A DNA stretch of 23,104 bases from a virus: positions 1-23,104 of the IMG/VR virus record IMGVR_UViG_3300048527_000010. One strand, given 5' to 3'. The notes beneath the pieces were generated by a model. The model had not been told where the DNA came from and searched no databases. It saw only the letters and a program-made list of their open reading frames with translations. Position 1 is the first letter of the stretch, and the number at the start of each line of letters is the position of its first letter. The position numbers were made by a program, and so were the translations under genes. Positions 1 through 8,784 of this stretch are shown here, one piece after another.

Positions 1-38
1 ACCTTGTTGCGCGTGTCCAAGATGATGCGCAACAAGGT
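1..38. repeat. Perfect 12-bp inverted repeat
   Basis: Bases 1-12 (ACCTTGTTGCGC) are the exact reverse complement of bases 27-38 (GCGCAACAAGGT), with a 14-base loop between. It lies just past the intrinsic terminator of the minus-strand operon and inside the possible end of a convergent gene. It could be a backup terminator stem, an RNA processing hairpin or a protein-binding palindrome. No T-run follows on either strand at close distance, so I do not call it a terminator. Confidence 0.55.
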
Positions 39-54
39 GGCGTTTGACCAATAA
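1..54 (+). CDS. Possible 3' end of a convergent plus-strand gene (partial)
   Basis: Frame 1 of the plus strand is open from the first base for 17 codons and ends in TAA at 52-54; its last residues read SKMMRNKVAFDQ. Codon choice (AAG, CGC, GTG, GAC, AAC) is like that of the real genes here. If real, this gene converges on the long minus-strand operon, and the terminator at 52-80 lies between the two, a common layout. So short a tail gives no function, and a chance open frame cannot be excluded. Confidence 0.3.
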   Translation, partial: TLLRVSKMMRNKVAFDQ

Positions 55-80
55 AAAACCCCGCCGGGTTAGGGCGGGGT
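52..80 (-). terminator. Intrinsic terminator of the minus-strand operon
   Basis: Read on the minus strand, a 7-bp GC stem CCCCGCC / GGCGGGG (73-79 with 59-65, 7-base loop), extended by an A-T pair (80 with 58), is followed directly by TTTTTT (53-58). It sits 34 bases after the stop of the last minus-strand gene. This is a textbook rho-independent terminator and should end the late transcript. Confidence 0.9.
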
Positions 81-113
81 GAAAGCCCTGTTTCCAGGAC
101 CGGAGACAACTGC

Positions 114-2117
114 TCATTTCGGCTTGAGGTCCGCCTCAATATCCGCCTCAATGTCCGGGCCAGATGCCGACGCTGGAAACGCCTCGTCGGTCTGAATGTC
201 TTGTTCAATGTCGCCGCCCATGCCGCCGCGCTGACCGGACTCAACTTGCGGAGCAGGCCAAACGGTGGACGTGCTGCCCATGACCGCGCCGCGCTCTGCA
301 GCCGTTGATCGCACAGCTTTGGGTGCCAGGCCCTTCTCGTACTGCTCCAAGAACTTCACCACCGATGCAACCTCGGCGGGGTTCTTGGACATCAGCATGT
401 CGGAGAGCTTGTCGGCCACCTGGGGCGTGATGGTTGACGACCGTGCAACCCGTGCCGCCATGCTGGTAAGCGATGGCCAGAAACCGCCAGTGACTGCGTT
501 GGCCACGGCCTCGCCGACGCCTGGGCCCTCATCCAGCGCGTCGCTCATGGCGCTGCGTTTTGCTGTTTGAGAGCCACCCAAAATTTTGTTGGCTTGTTGG
601 TACAACTGCGACTCGCGCTCCATTGCGGTCTGGAACAAGCGGAAGTGCGCCGGGTCGTCAAACAGCGGCTGCATTTTGGCCACAGTCTCGGGAGAGTTGA
701 TGATGCGGCTGGCGGCGTTGAAGTTGGTCGATGGGTCCATGACCTTGCCGTACAAATTGCGCGCCACACCGGTGCGAAACGCCTCCTTCTCGGCCTTGCT
801 CATGCCGGCCACCATCTTGACCACCTGCTCGCTGTCGAGCTTGCCAAAATCAGACAGGCCTGCGCGCATGGCGTCGATCACCTCCATGTCGCCGCTGTAT
901 TCAGACAACGCTTTTTTGTACGGCGGTACAAGATCTTTTAATCTGTCGCGCAAATCATTTCTGATTTCTTTGATCGTTGAAATATTTGCCAAAACAGCGG
1001 CGTTATCGCTTTTGTAGCCCGCTTTTATTTGAGCATCTAAACCTCTTTTCATGAAGTCCAGTGTTCGCACATCAGGCAGCGTGGTCAGCTCCAATATTTC
1101 CGACCCACTGTCTGTGAATTTTCCAGTGGGTTTGTAAATCTCAGGCATAGCAAACTTTGACGGGTCTTCGCCACGAATTTTTGCCAAAGACGCTTGCGCA
1201 TTTGCAATGCTTCGAGCGGTTTCAAATGCGCCCTGAACCTCTGGTGTTTGCATGATCTGTAGGATTTTTGGGTCATCCACATCGCCCCAGGCATAAGCCT
1301 CGTCGTACATGGTGCTCGCCTTGCTGCGCAGGTCTTGCACCATCCGGGCTTCGTCGTCGTAGTAATTGCCAGGCTTGAGTCCTTTGGCCACCTGCTGGTA
1401 AGCGCGCTCGCGGGAGCCTGCTTTTTGCTGGGTCAGCGTCTTTTCAACCTTGCGCGTGCCCTTGCCGGTGCGCTGGGCCACAGCCTCAGCCAAGTCGGCC
1501 AGCGCGGCGTCCGTATTTGCCAAGGTGCTGGGCACACCCATGGAGCGATCGCGCGCCATCATCTGCTCGATCTGCTGGGGCGTGAGGTTTGATTCCTTGA
1601 TGGCCGAGCTCAGCTTCTCACCGGCTCGGGAGGCAATACCGGCCTCGCTGGGTGCCAGCCGCTCGCGCAGCCATTTCGCACCTCCGGTTACGCTTCGCAT
1701 ACCAACAGGCACAGCAAGGCCAAGCGTGCCGCCAAGGAGGCCACCAGAAGTGGCTCCACTGGCGCGTCCGTCTTCTGTGGCCGAACCAGCGCCCGACACC
1801 GCACCGGTGGCCGCGCCAAGGCCTGCCAAGCGGGCAAGGGCCCCACCTGTTGAGCGCGCTGCCTGTGCGGCACCTGCTGCCTGCGCACCGGGAACAAACA
1901 TCATCCCAACGGCTGGAGCCATACCGCCAACAAACTCGGCAGCAGTGGATACCACAGGCGAATCTTTGGAGTACTGCGCATACTCTTGGCGGATTTTTTT
2001 CAGAGCTTGCTCATAAGGTAGATCACTAAGATAGTTTGCCTCCAGTTCATCGCCCCAGCCCATGCCAAGACCTTGCCCCAAGGATGCCCTTAAAAATCCA
2101 GCGAGTTGATCAGCCAT
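114..2117 (-). CDS. Large Ala/Gly-rich putative internal virion / ejection protein
   Basis: This is a 667-aa protein and the last gene of the operon. The N-terminus (about 1-50) is polar and helical with a GLGMGWGDELEA segment. Residues about 55-145 form an Ala/Gly-rich hydrophobic stretch with glycine-zipper spacing (GGMAPAVG, GLLGGTLGLAVPVG) that could insert in a membrane. About 150-520 is predicted mostly helical. The acidic tail (about 625-667) repeats DIEQDI / DIEADIEADL. Proteins of this make-up are common at the end of podophage structural operons and are usually annotated hypothetical or DNA-ejection-associated; that role is inferred from position and composition. The start ATG overlaps the upstream stop (TAATG), so translation is probably coupled. 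Codons from about 275 to 407 lie in a patch of clearly lower GC. No lytic transglycosylase motif was recognised. Confidence 0.85.
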   Translation of the reverse strand: MADQLAGFLRASLGQGLGMGWGDELEANYLSDLPYEQALKKIRQEYAQYSKDSPVVSTAAEFVGGMAPAVGMMFVPGAQAAGAAQAARSTGGALARLAGLGAATGAVSGAGSATEDGRASGATSGGLLGGTLGLAVPVGMRSVTGGAKWLRERLAPSEAGIASRAGEKLSSAIKESNLTPQQIEQMMARDRSMGVPSTLANTDAALADLAEAVAQRTGKGTRKVEKTLTQQKAGSRERAYQQVAKGLKPGNYYDDEARMVQDLRSKASTMYDEAYAWGDVDDPKILQIMQTPEVQGAFETARSIANAQASLAKIRGEDPSKFAMPEIYKPTGKFTDSGSEILELTTLPDVRTLDFMKRGLDAQIKAGYKSDNAAVLANISTIKEIRNDLRDRLKDLVPPYKKALSEYSGDMEVIDAMRAGLSDFGKLDSEQVVKMVAGMSKAEKEAFRTGVARNLYGKVMDPSTNFNAASRIINSPETVAKMQPLFDDPAHFRLFQTAMERESQLYQQANKILGGSQTAKRSAMSDALDEGPGVGEAVANAVTGGFWPSLTSMAARVARSSTITPQVADKLSDMLMSKNPAEVASVVKFLEQYEKGLAPKAVRSTAAERGAVMGSTSTVWPAPQVESGQRGGMGGDIEQDIQTDEAFPASASGPDIEADIEADLKPK

Positions 2118-3376
2118 TATTCAAGTCCCCCAGTGTCGACTTCACCAGTGTTGCGGTACAAACCAGAGCTGATTTCATTGAGGCGCTTCTGACGAGCGGC
2201 ACGTACAGCCTTGAGCTTGATGTACGTGTTTTTCATGATCTTGCCGCGCTCTTCAATCCTCTTGGCACCCAAGCCTTCCAGGCTCAACGAAATTTCTCGC
2301 TCGCCCTCGGTTGGGTTTGCACCAAACGCCGCTCTGAGTTTGTCAACCGCACCGGAGCTGAGCAGGTTTTCCATTTCCCGTGTGTTTTGAACCCTGGGGT
2401 CTTTGGAGCCTGTTTCTTCCAGCAGTTTGCGCTGAGCTTTGCTCATCAATGAAGCATCAAACGTATTTGGATTGAGCTTGTAAGCCTTCTGCAAAGAAGT
2501 GATAGACGAGTCCAGTCCAGTCAGTGCGTCCTCGGCCTCTGACTTCATCTTGACCTCGGCAGGGGTCAGCTTGGTGGCCTGCTGCTCTTGGAATTGGAAT
2601 TTCTGTTGAGCCAGCGCTTGATTGGCCTGCGCCACAGACACATTGGCCAGCGTGGCGTTGATCTTGTCGAGCTGCTGGCTGACGTTGTTTTCGGCGATCT
2701 TTGCCACCCGAGCTTGATACTCGGCAGTCCCTGGAACCAAACCCTCGTCCTTGGCTTGCTTGCCAGCGGCAGACTCGGGTTGGCCGGACTTTACGTATTC
2801 CTTGATCAACTCGGTGGCCACGGCGCGCTTGTCTTTCATGCCCTCGGCGGCCAGTTGACGCAGCGTGGTCAGGTCCTCTTTGGCACCGGTCATGCGCAGC
2901 TTTTGAGCCTCAAGGCCCAACTGCAACTTGCGAGCACGCTCAGCGGTTGCCGACTTTCGTTGCTCCTTGTTCATGACGGCCGCAGCCTCGCCGGCCTTGC
3001 CCAGCGACTCCATGAAGTTGCCGGTCTTGGTTGGTGCACCAAACGCGGCGGCCAAGCGGAAATACATCTCGGCCTTGCTGGGGCCGGATTCCTGGGGTTG
3101 CTTGATGGCGTCCTGCAAGAGCTTGTTGAAAGCATCGGACTCTTTGGTCATCGTGGCGCGCGCAGCGGTGAGCTCCTTGCCGTAGTCATCACCCTGTGGG
3201 AAATACTTACCCAACATGGCCATGAGCGCCTGATTGCGGTCGCCACCAGGAGCCATACCGGGCGCGGCAGGGGCCGCAGCGATAGCAGGAGCCGGGGCGG
3301 CATCTTGAGCGGGCATCGGAATATCCATCGCGCCACCCATCCCATAAGTTCCCGCCAGATCGTAAATCGATGCCAT
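2117..3376 (-). CDS. Coiled-coil putative internal virion protein
   Basis: This 419-aa protein has an N-terminal Ala/Pro/Gly/Met-rich linker (about 15-50) followed by long Ala/Gln/Lys-rich helices likely to form coiled coils (about 60-275). The C-terminal helical part carries a FGANPTEGER motif (about residues 348-357) that I recall from other phage internal or structural proteins near ejection genes. There is no signal peptide or transmembrane segment. The start is supported by an AGGAG site six bases upstream. The gene is separated from the previous one by 15 bases and overlaps the next by one base. A role as an ejection-complex protein, comparable in position to P22 gp7/gp20/gp16 or T7 gp14-16, is inference; no sequence identity to those is claimed. 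Confidence 0.85.
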   Translation of the reverse strand: MASIYDLAGTYGMGGAMDIPMPAQDAAPAPAIAAAPAAPGMAPGGDRNQALMAMLGKYFPQGDDYGKELTAARATMTKESDAFNKLLQDAIKQPQESGPSKAEMYFRLAAAFGAPTKTGNFMESLGKAGEAAAVMNKEQRKSATAERARKLQLGLEAQKLRMTGAKEDLTTLRQLAAEGMKDKRAVATELIKEYVKSGQPESAAGKQAKDEGLVPGTAEYQARVAKIAENNVSQQLDKINATLANVSVAQANQALAQQKFQFQEQQATKLTPAEVKMKSEAEDALTGLDSSITSLQKAYKLNPNTFDASLMSKAQRKLLEETGSKDPRVQNTREMENLLSSGAVDKLRAAFGANPTEGEREISLSLEGLGAKRIEERGKIMKNTYIKLKAVRAARQKRLNEISSGLYRNTGEVDTGGLE

Positions 3377-3391
3377 GTTCTTCTCCTGTTT

Positions 3392-4831
3392 TTACTGGCC
3401 GAGCAACTTGGTCAAGCCAGCGCCAGCCGACAAACCGGTGGCCAACTGCTGCAACGGAGACGCCGAGTAAGAGGCCCCGGTGCTTGTTGTGCCTTGCGTG
3501 GTGGACGACTGCACGTTGGGGGCCATGCCGCGAACCTGAGTGGACAACCAGTCGAGCTGCGACTTGGGGTACTGCTGCTCGAGCATGTACTGCTGGTACT
3601 TTGCGTCGGCCTCGCGCTGCGCTTGTGTTTGCTGGGCAGACCCTGCGGCCTCCAAGGATGCAACATCGGTCGAGCGCATCTGCTGACCCTGCTGGGCCAT
3701 GGCCGCCATCTGTTGCAACGCCGACTGCTGGCGCTGCAGGTCTGCACCCGTAAGCTGACCGGATTGGGAGCCCAGAGTCGCCAGCAACTGCTGCTGCTGT
3801 CCGGTAAGCGAGCCCGTTTGCTGCGCCGCGCTCATGAGGGCTTGTTGCTGAGCCTGCGTCAGACTGCCGAGCTGCGCGCCAACATTACCCACAGCCTGTG
3901 CGCGTGCGATTTCCTGCTGCGCCGCCTGCTGCTGTGCAGATGTGAGAGCTTGGCCACCAGACAGAATGGCCTGCTGCTGCGCTGTACCCAAACCGCCGGC
4001 AGTCGATGCCAGCTGAGCCTGGCGCGCGGCTTCTTGCTGGGCTGCGGACAATGCTTGACCATACCCAGCCTGCAACGCCTGCGACTGCTGGCCAAGAACG
4101 GACTCTTGCGTGTCGCGCAATGCTCGGCTGCCAAACTCGCCCATGCGCGTGCCTCCAAATTGGCCCGCACGAATGAACGAGTCCGACACCGCAGGCAGCA
4201 AGTTTTCCGAAAGGTTACGCGCCCCGAGCTTGGCGATCTGGTTGGTCACCGACTCGGTGTAGGGGTTAAAGAACTGCCCAATATCCTGCTCAGATGTTTG
4301 TGCAGCCTGCTGCATGTACGGAGCGGCAGCGGTCAGGCCTGAGCCCTCAAGGCTGGCCTGTACATACGGCGAGAGCGTGCGAGCACCGGCACCGGTGTCA
4401 ACGCCACCAAGCGCAGATGCTTGCTGGTTCAAAAAAGGCTGCGCCGCATTAACGCCGCTTGTGCTTGTGGCCTGAGACAGCAAAGGCTGTGCGGCCTGTA
4501 GTGGGCTCATGCCTGCGGCCTGCGTCATGTAAGGCGATGCCGCCGCCATGCCACCAGGCGCAGTGGACAGTGCTTGCACGCCCTCTTGCGCTTTTTCCAG
4601 GGCCGGCTGAAATGCACCAAAGTTGGCGCTTACCGCGTCGTAGGCCTGCTTTTGCTGCGGAGTTGCACCGGCCACCAGCGTCCCGCCATAAGGCGTAAAC
4701 GGCGTGTTGGCCACGTTGGTGGACTGGTAGATTTGGTTGTAAATCGCATCTTGCAGCCACTTCGGTGTCTCGGTGGTGCTGGTGACGTAGGACGTCGCTT
4801 TTTGGGGGTCACCCTGGAACAAGCTGGCCAT
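3392..4831 (-). CDS. Gln/Ala-rich virion-associated protein
   Basis: This is a 479-aa protein. The N-terminal segment (about 15-65) reads TPKWLQDAIYNQIY then a TPFTPYGG-type turn, followed by Ala-rich helices. The centre carries FFNPYTESVTNQI and the phrase FGGTRMGEFGSRALRDT. Residues about 235-410 are very rich in Gln and Ala, with many QQ and QQA repeats, consistent with a long helical or coiled structure. I recall proteins with this NPY...GGTR...Q/A-rich layout from many environmental podophages, where they are structural but functionally unassigned. The start has an AAAGGCG site and overlaps nothing, lying one base past the previous stop. Internal virion or ejection protein is the best guess from composition and context. 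Confidence 0.85.
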   Translation of the reverse strand: MASLFQGDPQKATSYVTSTTETPKWLQDAIYNQIYQSTNVANTPFTPYGGTLVAGATPQQKQAYDAVSANFGAFQPALEKAQEGVQALSTAPGGMAAASPYMTQAAGMSPLQAAQPLLSQATSTSGVNAAQPFLNQQASALGGVDTGAGARTLSPYVQASLEGSGLTAAAPYMQQAAQTSEQDIGQFFNPYTESVTNQIAKLGARNLSENLLPAVSDSFIRAGQFGGTRMGEFGSRALRDTQESVLGQQSQALQAGYGQALSAAQQEAARQAQLASTAGGLGTAQQQAILSGGQALTSAQQQAAQQEIARAQAVGNVGAQLGSLTQAQQQALMSAAQQTGSLTGQQQQLLATLGSQSGQLTGADLQRQQSALQQMAAMAQQGQQMRSTDVASLEAAGSAQQTQAQREADAKYQQYMLEQQYPKSQLDWLSTQVRGMAPNVQSSTTQGTTSTGASYSASPLQQLATGLSAGAGLTKLLGQ

Positions 4832-4832
4832 A

Positions 4833-6734
4833 TTAAGCGCCTTTCAGATATGCCAACGGCGATTTGGCGTTCGCGCTGAACTTGCCCCGGGCCATCGATT
4901 TGCCTTTGTGTTGACGGATTTTAGCCCGCATCTGGTCCAGACGGCGAGCCCCATCGCTGGTTGAGCCGTCGCCCAGAAGAGCCACCGTCTCGGCGTCCAT
5001 GACGTACTCGCCATCCGAAAGACGTGCCGGAATGGTGTCATCGCGGCCAGAGCCGCCGCCACGGGCCAAGCGGGTCAAAGCGCCGCCACGGGCGAGGTTT
5101 TGCGTTGGCTCTTCGGCGGGGTTGTCGTACATGCCGCCGCCGACCTTGTCCCAGTTGCGGGCAATGTAGCTGCCAACAGGCAGATTTTGCATTTTTGCCG
5201 CCGCGCTGAGCGTGTCCCAGTTCCAGCTGCGCATTGGGCGGTTGAAGTATTCCTGCTGCTCTGGCGTCATACCAGCCACAACTTGCTGCACTTCTTCCGG
5301 CGTCTGTGCGCTGCCAAACAAACTGAGCAAAGGCAGCATCGAGGCGGCGTTGCCAAGGCTGAAGCCTTTGTTGGCCGTCCCTGCTGGTGTTTTGGGCACC
5401 AAAGAGGTTGCGTCGGTTGTTTGCGCCGCAATCGTGGTCAGTGGCGAGGCTTTGATGCCGGTGCCGGTGTAAGGCTCGGCAGATGCAGAATCGACGGTAG
5501 CGGGGCCGTACAAAGAGTAATCGGGCGAGAAGCTGTCAGGCCCGCTGAATGTCGGCGTGTTTCCACCGGTCAGGCTGTAATTTGTGCCGAGGCCAATTTC
5601 CGGCATGCTGGACGTGTTGACCTGTGGGACCTTCAAGCCCTCGATCACCAGGTCGGAAGGAGCCTTCAGACCAATCCCACCAGTCTCGGCGGGCGTGATG
5701 TCGTAGATTGATTTTGGCTCGGGTGCCGATGGGGCCTGATAAGCCGAAGCCAAACCAGACAACGCGCCTTGGACAAGCGCTTGCTGAGGGTCGGCTCCCA
5801 TGGTGAGGGCGTTGCCAAACTGCTGGCCTGCGGTCTGCAATCCAGCGCCCATCTTGCCATCGAGGCCGCTGGCCATACCGCTGAGCGTGCTGCCTGCATA
5901 ACCACCCAAGCCGCCTTGCACAGCGCCGGTCAGGAAGTCACCACCCGTGGCGGCGCTTTGTGCGCCACCAATCAGGGAGCTGCCCAGCACGTTTTGCGCC
6001 GTGTTGCTGAGTGTCATGCCCGTGGCGTCACCGATGGCGCTGCCCAAGGCTCCACCAGCGCCAGCGCCAAGAGCGCCACCAAGAGCGCCTTTGAGGGCGT
6101 CGCCACCGGCTGCGGCCGATGACAGACCGCCAATCGTTGCGCTGCCCAACATGCCGGCAGCCGTTCCAGCCAAAGCGCCGCCAGACAATGCTGATCCAAT
6201 TGCGGTACCGATACCTGGTGCAAAAATGCTCAAGGCAATCGGCAAAATTGGAGCGATCTTCTTGAACAGCTTTTTAAGCCACCCAAATTCACGCAGGCCA
6301 GTTCGTGGGTTGATCGTGCCCGAGCCGCCGTAAGACTCAAGCAAGCGGCGCTCAAAAGGATTGATGTGCGCCAGCTCGGAGTCGCCGCGACGCCCCATTT
6401 GTGCAATCTTGTTCAGGCCACCACGCGCAAAGCCTGGTCCGCCGTCGGTCATTTGTTGCTGCACAACTTTGAGGGCCAGCAAAACAATGGTGAGCATGTC
6501 CGGGTTGAATTGCTCTGGCAAATCCTCCGGGTCAAGCATGCCGCCCTGAATGGCGGTCTGGCGGAACTCGTTGTAAGAGTCCGGGTTTTGCATGACGAAC
6601 TCGAGCATTCGAACCAACTGATCAACCGAGTCCCGATCAATGTCTTGGTCCTGCAAAAGCTCCTGAACTGCCTCTCCAACAGCCTGCATGGCTTGTGGAT
6701 TGTTTTGGATCGAACCTAAAATTTCTTGATTCAT
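4833..6734 (-). CDS. Glycine-zipper protein with conserved C-terminal DDxIPARLSDGEYVM module
   Basis: I start this 633-aa protein at ATG 6734 (MNQEILGS), because that ATG overlaps the upstream stop as ATGA; an in-frame ATG at 6764 would only add ten unlikely residues. The N-terminal 100 residues are helical and acidic. Residues about 155-300 form a long Gly/Ala hydrophobic region with glycine-zipper repeats (for example GGALGAGAGGALGSAIG), suggesting membrane insertion or tight helix packing. The final 75 residues carry ARGG repeats and a module with DDTIPARLSDGEYVMDAE, an LDQMR helix and a basic KGK/ARGKF end. I recall this C-terminal module from many phage structural proteins of unknown role. 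It fits the ejection-type block with its downstream neighbours; a direct function in DNA delivery is inferred. Confidence 0.85.
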   Translation of the reverse strand: MNQEILGSIQNNPQAMQAVGEAVQELLQDQDIDRDSVDQLVRMLEFVMQNPDSYNEFRQTAIQGGMLDPEDLPEQFNPDMLTIVLLALKVVQQQMTDGGPGFARGGLNKIAQMGRRGDSELAHINPFERRLLESYGGSGTINPRTGLREFGWLKKLFKKIAPILPIALSIFAPGIGTAIGSALSGGALAGTAAGMLGSATIGGLSSAAAGGDALKGALGGALGAGAGGALGSAIGDATGMTLSNTAQNVLGSSLIGGAQSAATGGDFLTGAVQGGLGGYAGSTLSGMASGLDGKMGAGLQTAGQQFGNALTMGADPQQALVQGALSGLASAYQAPSAPEPKSIYDITPAETGGIGLKAPSDLVIEGLKVPQVNTSSMPEIGLGTNYSLTGGNTPTFSGPDSFSPDYSLYGPATVDSASAEPYTGTGIKASPLTTIAAQTTDATSLVPKTPAGTANKGFSLGNAASMLPLLSLFGSAQTPEEVQQVVAGMTPEQQEYFNRPMRSWNWDTLSAAAKMQNLPVGSYIARNWDKVGGGMYDNPAEEPTQNLARGGALTRLARGGGSGRDDTIPARLSDGEYVMDAETVALLGDGSTSDGARRLDQMRAKIRQHKGKSMARGKFSANAKSPLAYLKGA

Positions 6735-6958
6735 GATAGTGCTCCAACAAGCCTCTCGGCCCATTCTCTCCAGTCGGTAAATCCGTAGGGAATCGGCAAA
6801 TTGCGGCCGATCGTTGTGTTGTTCAAAAACTGCATGCCCCAGTCCTGCCAGTGGCTCGCGTCGTCCAAACGACCAAATGAGCCGTAGGCATCCAGGTCGA
6901 TGATGATCTGAGACGCCCAGTCAAGCAGCTCCATACCCGTTGGCATCGTGATGATCAT
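6731..6958 (-). CDS. Small hypothetical protein in the tail module
   Basis: This 75-aa acidic protein is rich in aromatic residues (six Trp or Tyr in the second half, e.g. HWQDWGMQF and FTDWREWAERL). No transmembrane segment, signal peptide or known motif is visible. Both ends are coupled: its start overlaps the stop of the 609-aa gene as ATGA and its stop overlaps the start of the next gene as ATGA. That double overlap, and conserved-looking coding, is the main evidence that it is real. Later ATGs at codons 5 and 9 are possible starts. It may be a small tail or ejection accessory protein, but function is unknown. Confidence 0.75.
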   Translation of the reverse strand: MIITMPTGMELLDWASQIIIDLDAYGSFGRLDDASHWQDWGMQFLNNTTIGRNLPIPYGFTDWREWAERLVGALS

Positions 6959-8784
6959 CCCAGCACCGTCCTGTCGCCAGACTCGATGTGCGCAATGATC
7001 TGGCCCATCTGGTAGTCGCCGTACAGCGCGTTGGACTCAAAGCGCGCACGCAACTCGCGGCGCTGCTCTTTGAGCATCACGATCTGCTCATACGGCAGGT
7101 TGGCCTGCTCGGGGAATGTGAAGATTGAGCTTGTCACTTCAGGTGCGCGTGCGTTGGCACGGCCGGTGATCTGCACGGTCATCGGACCCTTTTGCACAAA
7201 GTCCGGCTCGATGGTGCTGATGCGCAGATAGCCGTCTTGGCCCTGCACGATCGAGGACAGGTCGGCGGTCTCAAAGTAAGACTGGATGGGCGCGGCCAGC
7301 GTGCCGTCGATCTCGTCCACACCCTGCTCATGCACCCAGGTGCGGTAGCCGCTGGCCGTTGGCACGGCATCCACCAAGATGGGGGCCATGAATGCGTTGT
7401 TGTATCCGCCAGCCGATCGGCCAACCACCGGCAGCGCGGTGTCGTACCAAGTGTTCTCGCGCACGTTGTAGATCACGGCGTGCGTGCATTCGGTGGCGTC
7501 GCCCTTGGGGTAGGCCCACCAGATTTCACCAAAGCGGGGCACCTTCCAAGCAAACACCTTGCTGTGCTGCTGGGGGTTCAGGCCTTCAAGGAAGTAGTTG
7601 ATGTTCATCTGGTTGGGCACATCGCGCACCACACCGTTGAACATGAAAAACCGGTCAACGCCCGCCCAGTAGAAAACGCCGTCATAGTCCACCACCGAGT
7701 CGGCCGACAGGATGGATGTGTCGGTGGCGATCGTGTCAAACTGAAACACCGTAGCGCCACCGCTGAATGTGGCACGAATCACCGCGTCGTAGGCCCAGAA
7801 GATTCCAGCCGGAGCAGAGCCAGAGCCAGCACGCAACGGCATGCCTTTGACAATTTTTTGGCTCCACACGCGGGCAATACCAGAGCCTGATCCGGTCAAA
7901 TCAGTCGGCTCACCAGCCACGGACCAGCCGATGATGCCAGCCGTGCCGTAGTAAAACAGGTAAGGGTGCAGCGCCACGATGCCGCCCGTTACGTTGGCAC
8001 CAGCGGGGAGCTGCACGCTCTTTAAAGGCGCGGTGCCAAGCAAGTCGCCATAGAAAATCTGACCACCCACGTCGTTGCACAGGCAGCGTCCGTTGGGCGA
8101 GACGTGAGCAAGCAGCGCGTTGTACTGCGTGGACGAGTCAAACACCGCCTGGAACATCCAGCGGTTGGCATCCGAGGCCGTCAGCGCGTCAGAGCCGCCA
8201 ACCATGTCCGTGTCTGTGACCGTGATGGTGGTGGCCGATGCCACGACCGCATACCCGTTGGTGGCCGCGTTAGCCGTCACGGCCGTGATGGTGATCAGGG
8301 TACCAACGGCCACGGCGGTGTAATTTGGCACCGACACATGCAGGTTTATGTTTGTCGCCACAGCCGTTGCCGTGGTGGCCAAGTCTGTGGTGAAGGACAC
8401 CGCGCCCGACATGATCTGCACGCCGTTGACGGTGATGCCGTCCACAGAGCCGGCCGCGCCGCCGGTCAGCGTGACCGCGCCTGTCGCAGCCACAGCAATT
8501 GGAGTGCGGCTGGTAATCAGGCTGGCGTTCTTGCTGGCATCAATCGTGAAGCGTTCCAGCGAGCTGGGGCCGCCGCTGTGGCAATACTGCAACAGTTGTT
8601 GGGTGAAGCTCATGAAGCCGCGTGAAATCTCGGTCAGGTACTTGGAGATCGAGCGGTACCCGCCAATCTTGCGCGGCAGGCCACGCTGGAACCGCACCCA
8701 CTGTCCGTCGACATAGAAGTCGCCTTCGAACTTGGTGCCGTCGCGTTTGATGCCCGGCTGCGAGCGCAGGATTTGCGTTGGCAT
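6955..8784 (-). CDS. Tail hub / packaged-DNA stabilisation-like protein with an inserted Ig-like domain
   Basis: This 609-aa protein starts with a segment (about 8-45) containing PGIKRDGTKFEGDFYVDGQWVR split by turns, then beta-rich repeats through the C-terminus with WAYD, YYGTAG, WAGVDRFFMFNG and EIWWAYP strands. The pattern resembles beta-propeller-like podovirus proteins grouped with P22 gp10 (packaged DNA stabilisation protein), though the match is from memory and not certain. Residues about 98-198 are a distinct Thr/Val/Ala-rich insert with SVDGITVNGVQI and NYTAVAVGTLITITA, a module that I recall recurring in unrelated phage tail proteins. The gene follows a 399-aa structural gene with a TGATG overlap and precedes the ejection-type genes, as expected for a tail-closing or hub component. 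Confidence 0.8.
   Translation of the reverse strand: MPTQILRSQPGIKRDGTKFEGDFYVDGQWVRFQRGLPRKIGGYRSISKYLTEISRGFMSFTQQLLQYCHSGGPSSLERFTIDASKNASLITSRTPIAVAATGAVTLTGGAAGSVDGITVNGVQIMSGAVSFTTDLATTATAVATNINLHVSVPNYTAVAVGTLITITAVTANAATNGYAVVASATTITVTDTDMVGGSDALTASDANRWMFQAVFDSSTQYNALLAHVSPNGRCLCNDVGGQIFYGDLLGTAPLKSVQLPAGANVTGGIVALHPYLFYYGTAGIIGWSVAGEPTDLTGSGSGIARVWSQKIVKGMPLRAGSGSAPAGIFWAYDAVIRATFSGGATVFQFDTIATDTSILSADSVVDYDGVFYWAGVDRFFMFNGVVRDVPNQMNINYFLEGLNPQQHSKVFAWKVPRFGEIWWAYPKGDATECTHAVIYNVRENTWYDTALPVVGRSAGGYNNAFMAPILVDAVPTASGYRTWVHEQGVDEIDGTLAAPIQSYFETADLSSIVQGQDGYLRISTIEPDFVQKGPMTVQITGRANARAPEVTSSIFTFPEQANLPYEQIVMLKEQRRELRARFESNALYGDYQMGQIIAHIESGDRTVLG

Noticed and set aside
2588-4342. 584-codon open frame on the plus strand
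   Set aside because: It runs antisense to two well-supported minus-strand genes. Its product is a Leu/Arg/Gln/Cys-rich mix typical of the antisense frame of Q/A-rich coding, with no recognisable domain or ribosome site.
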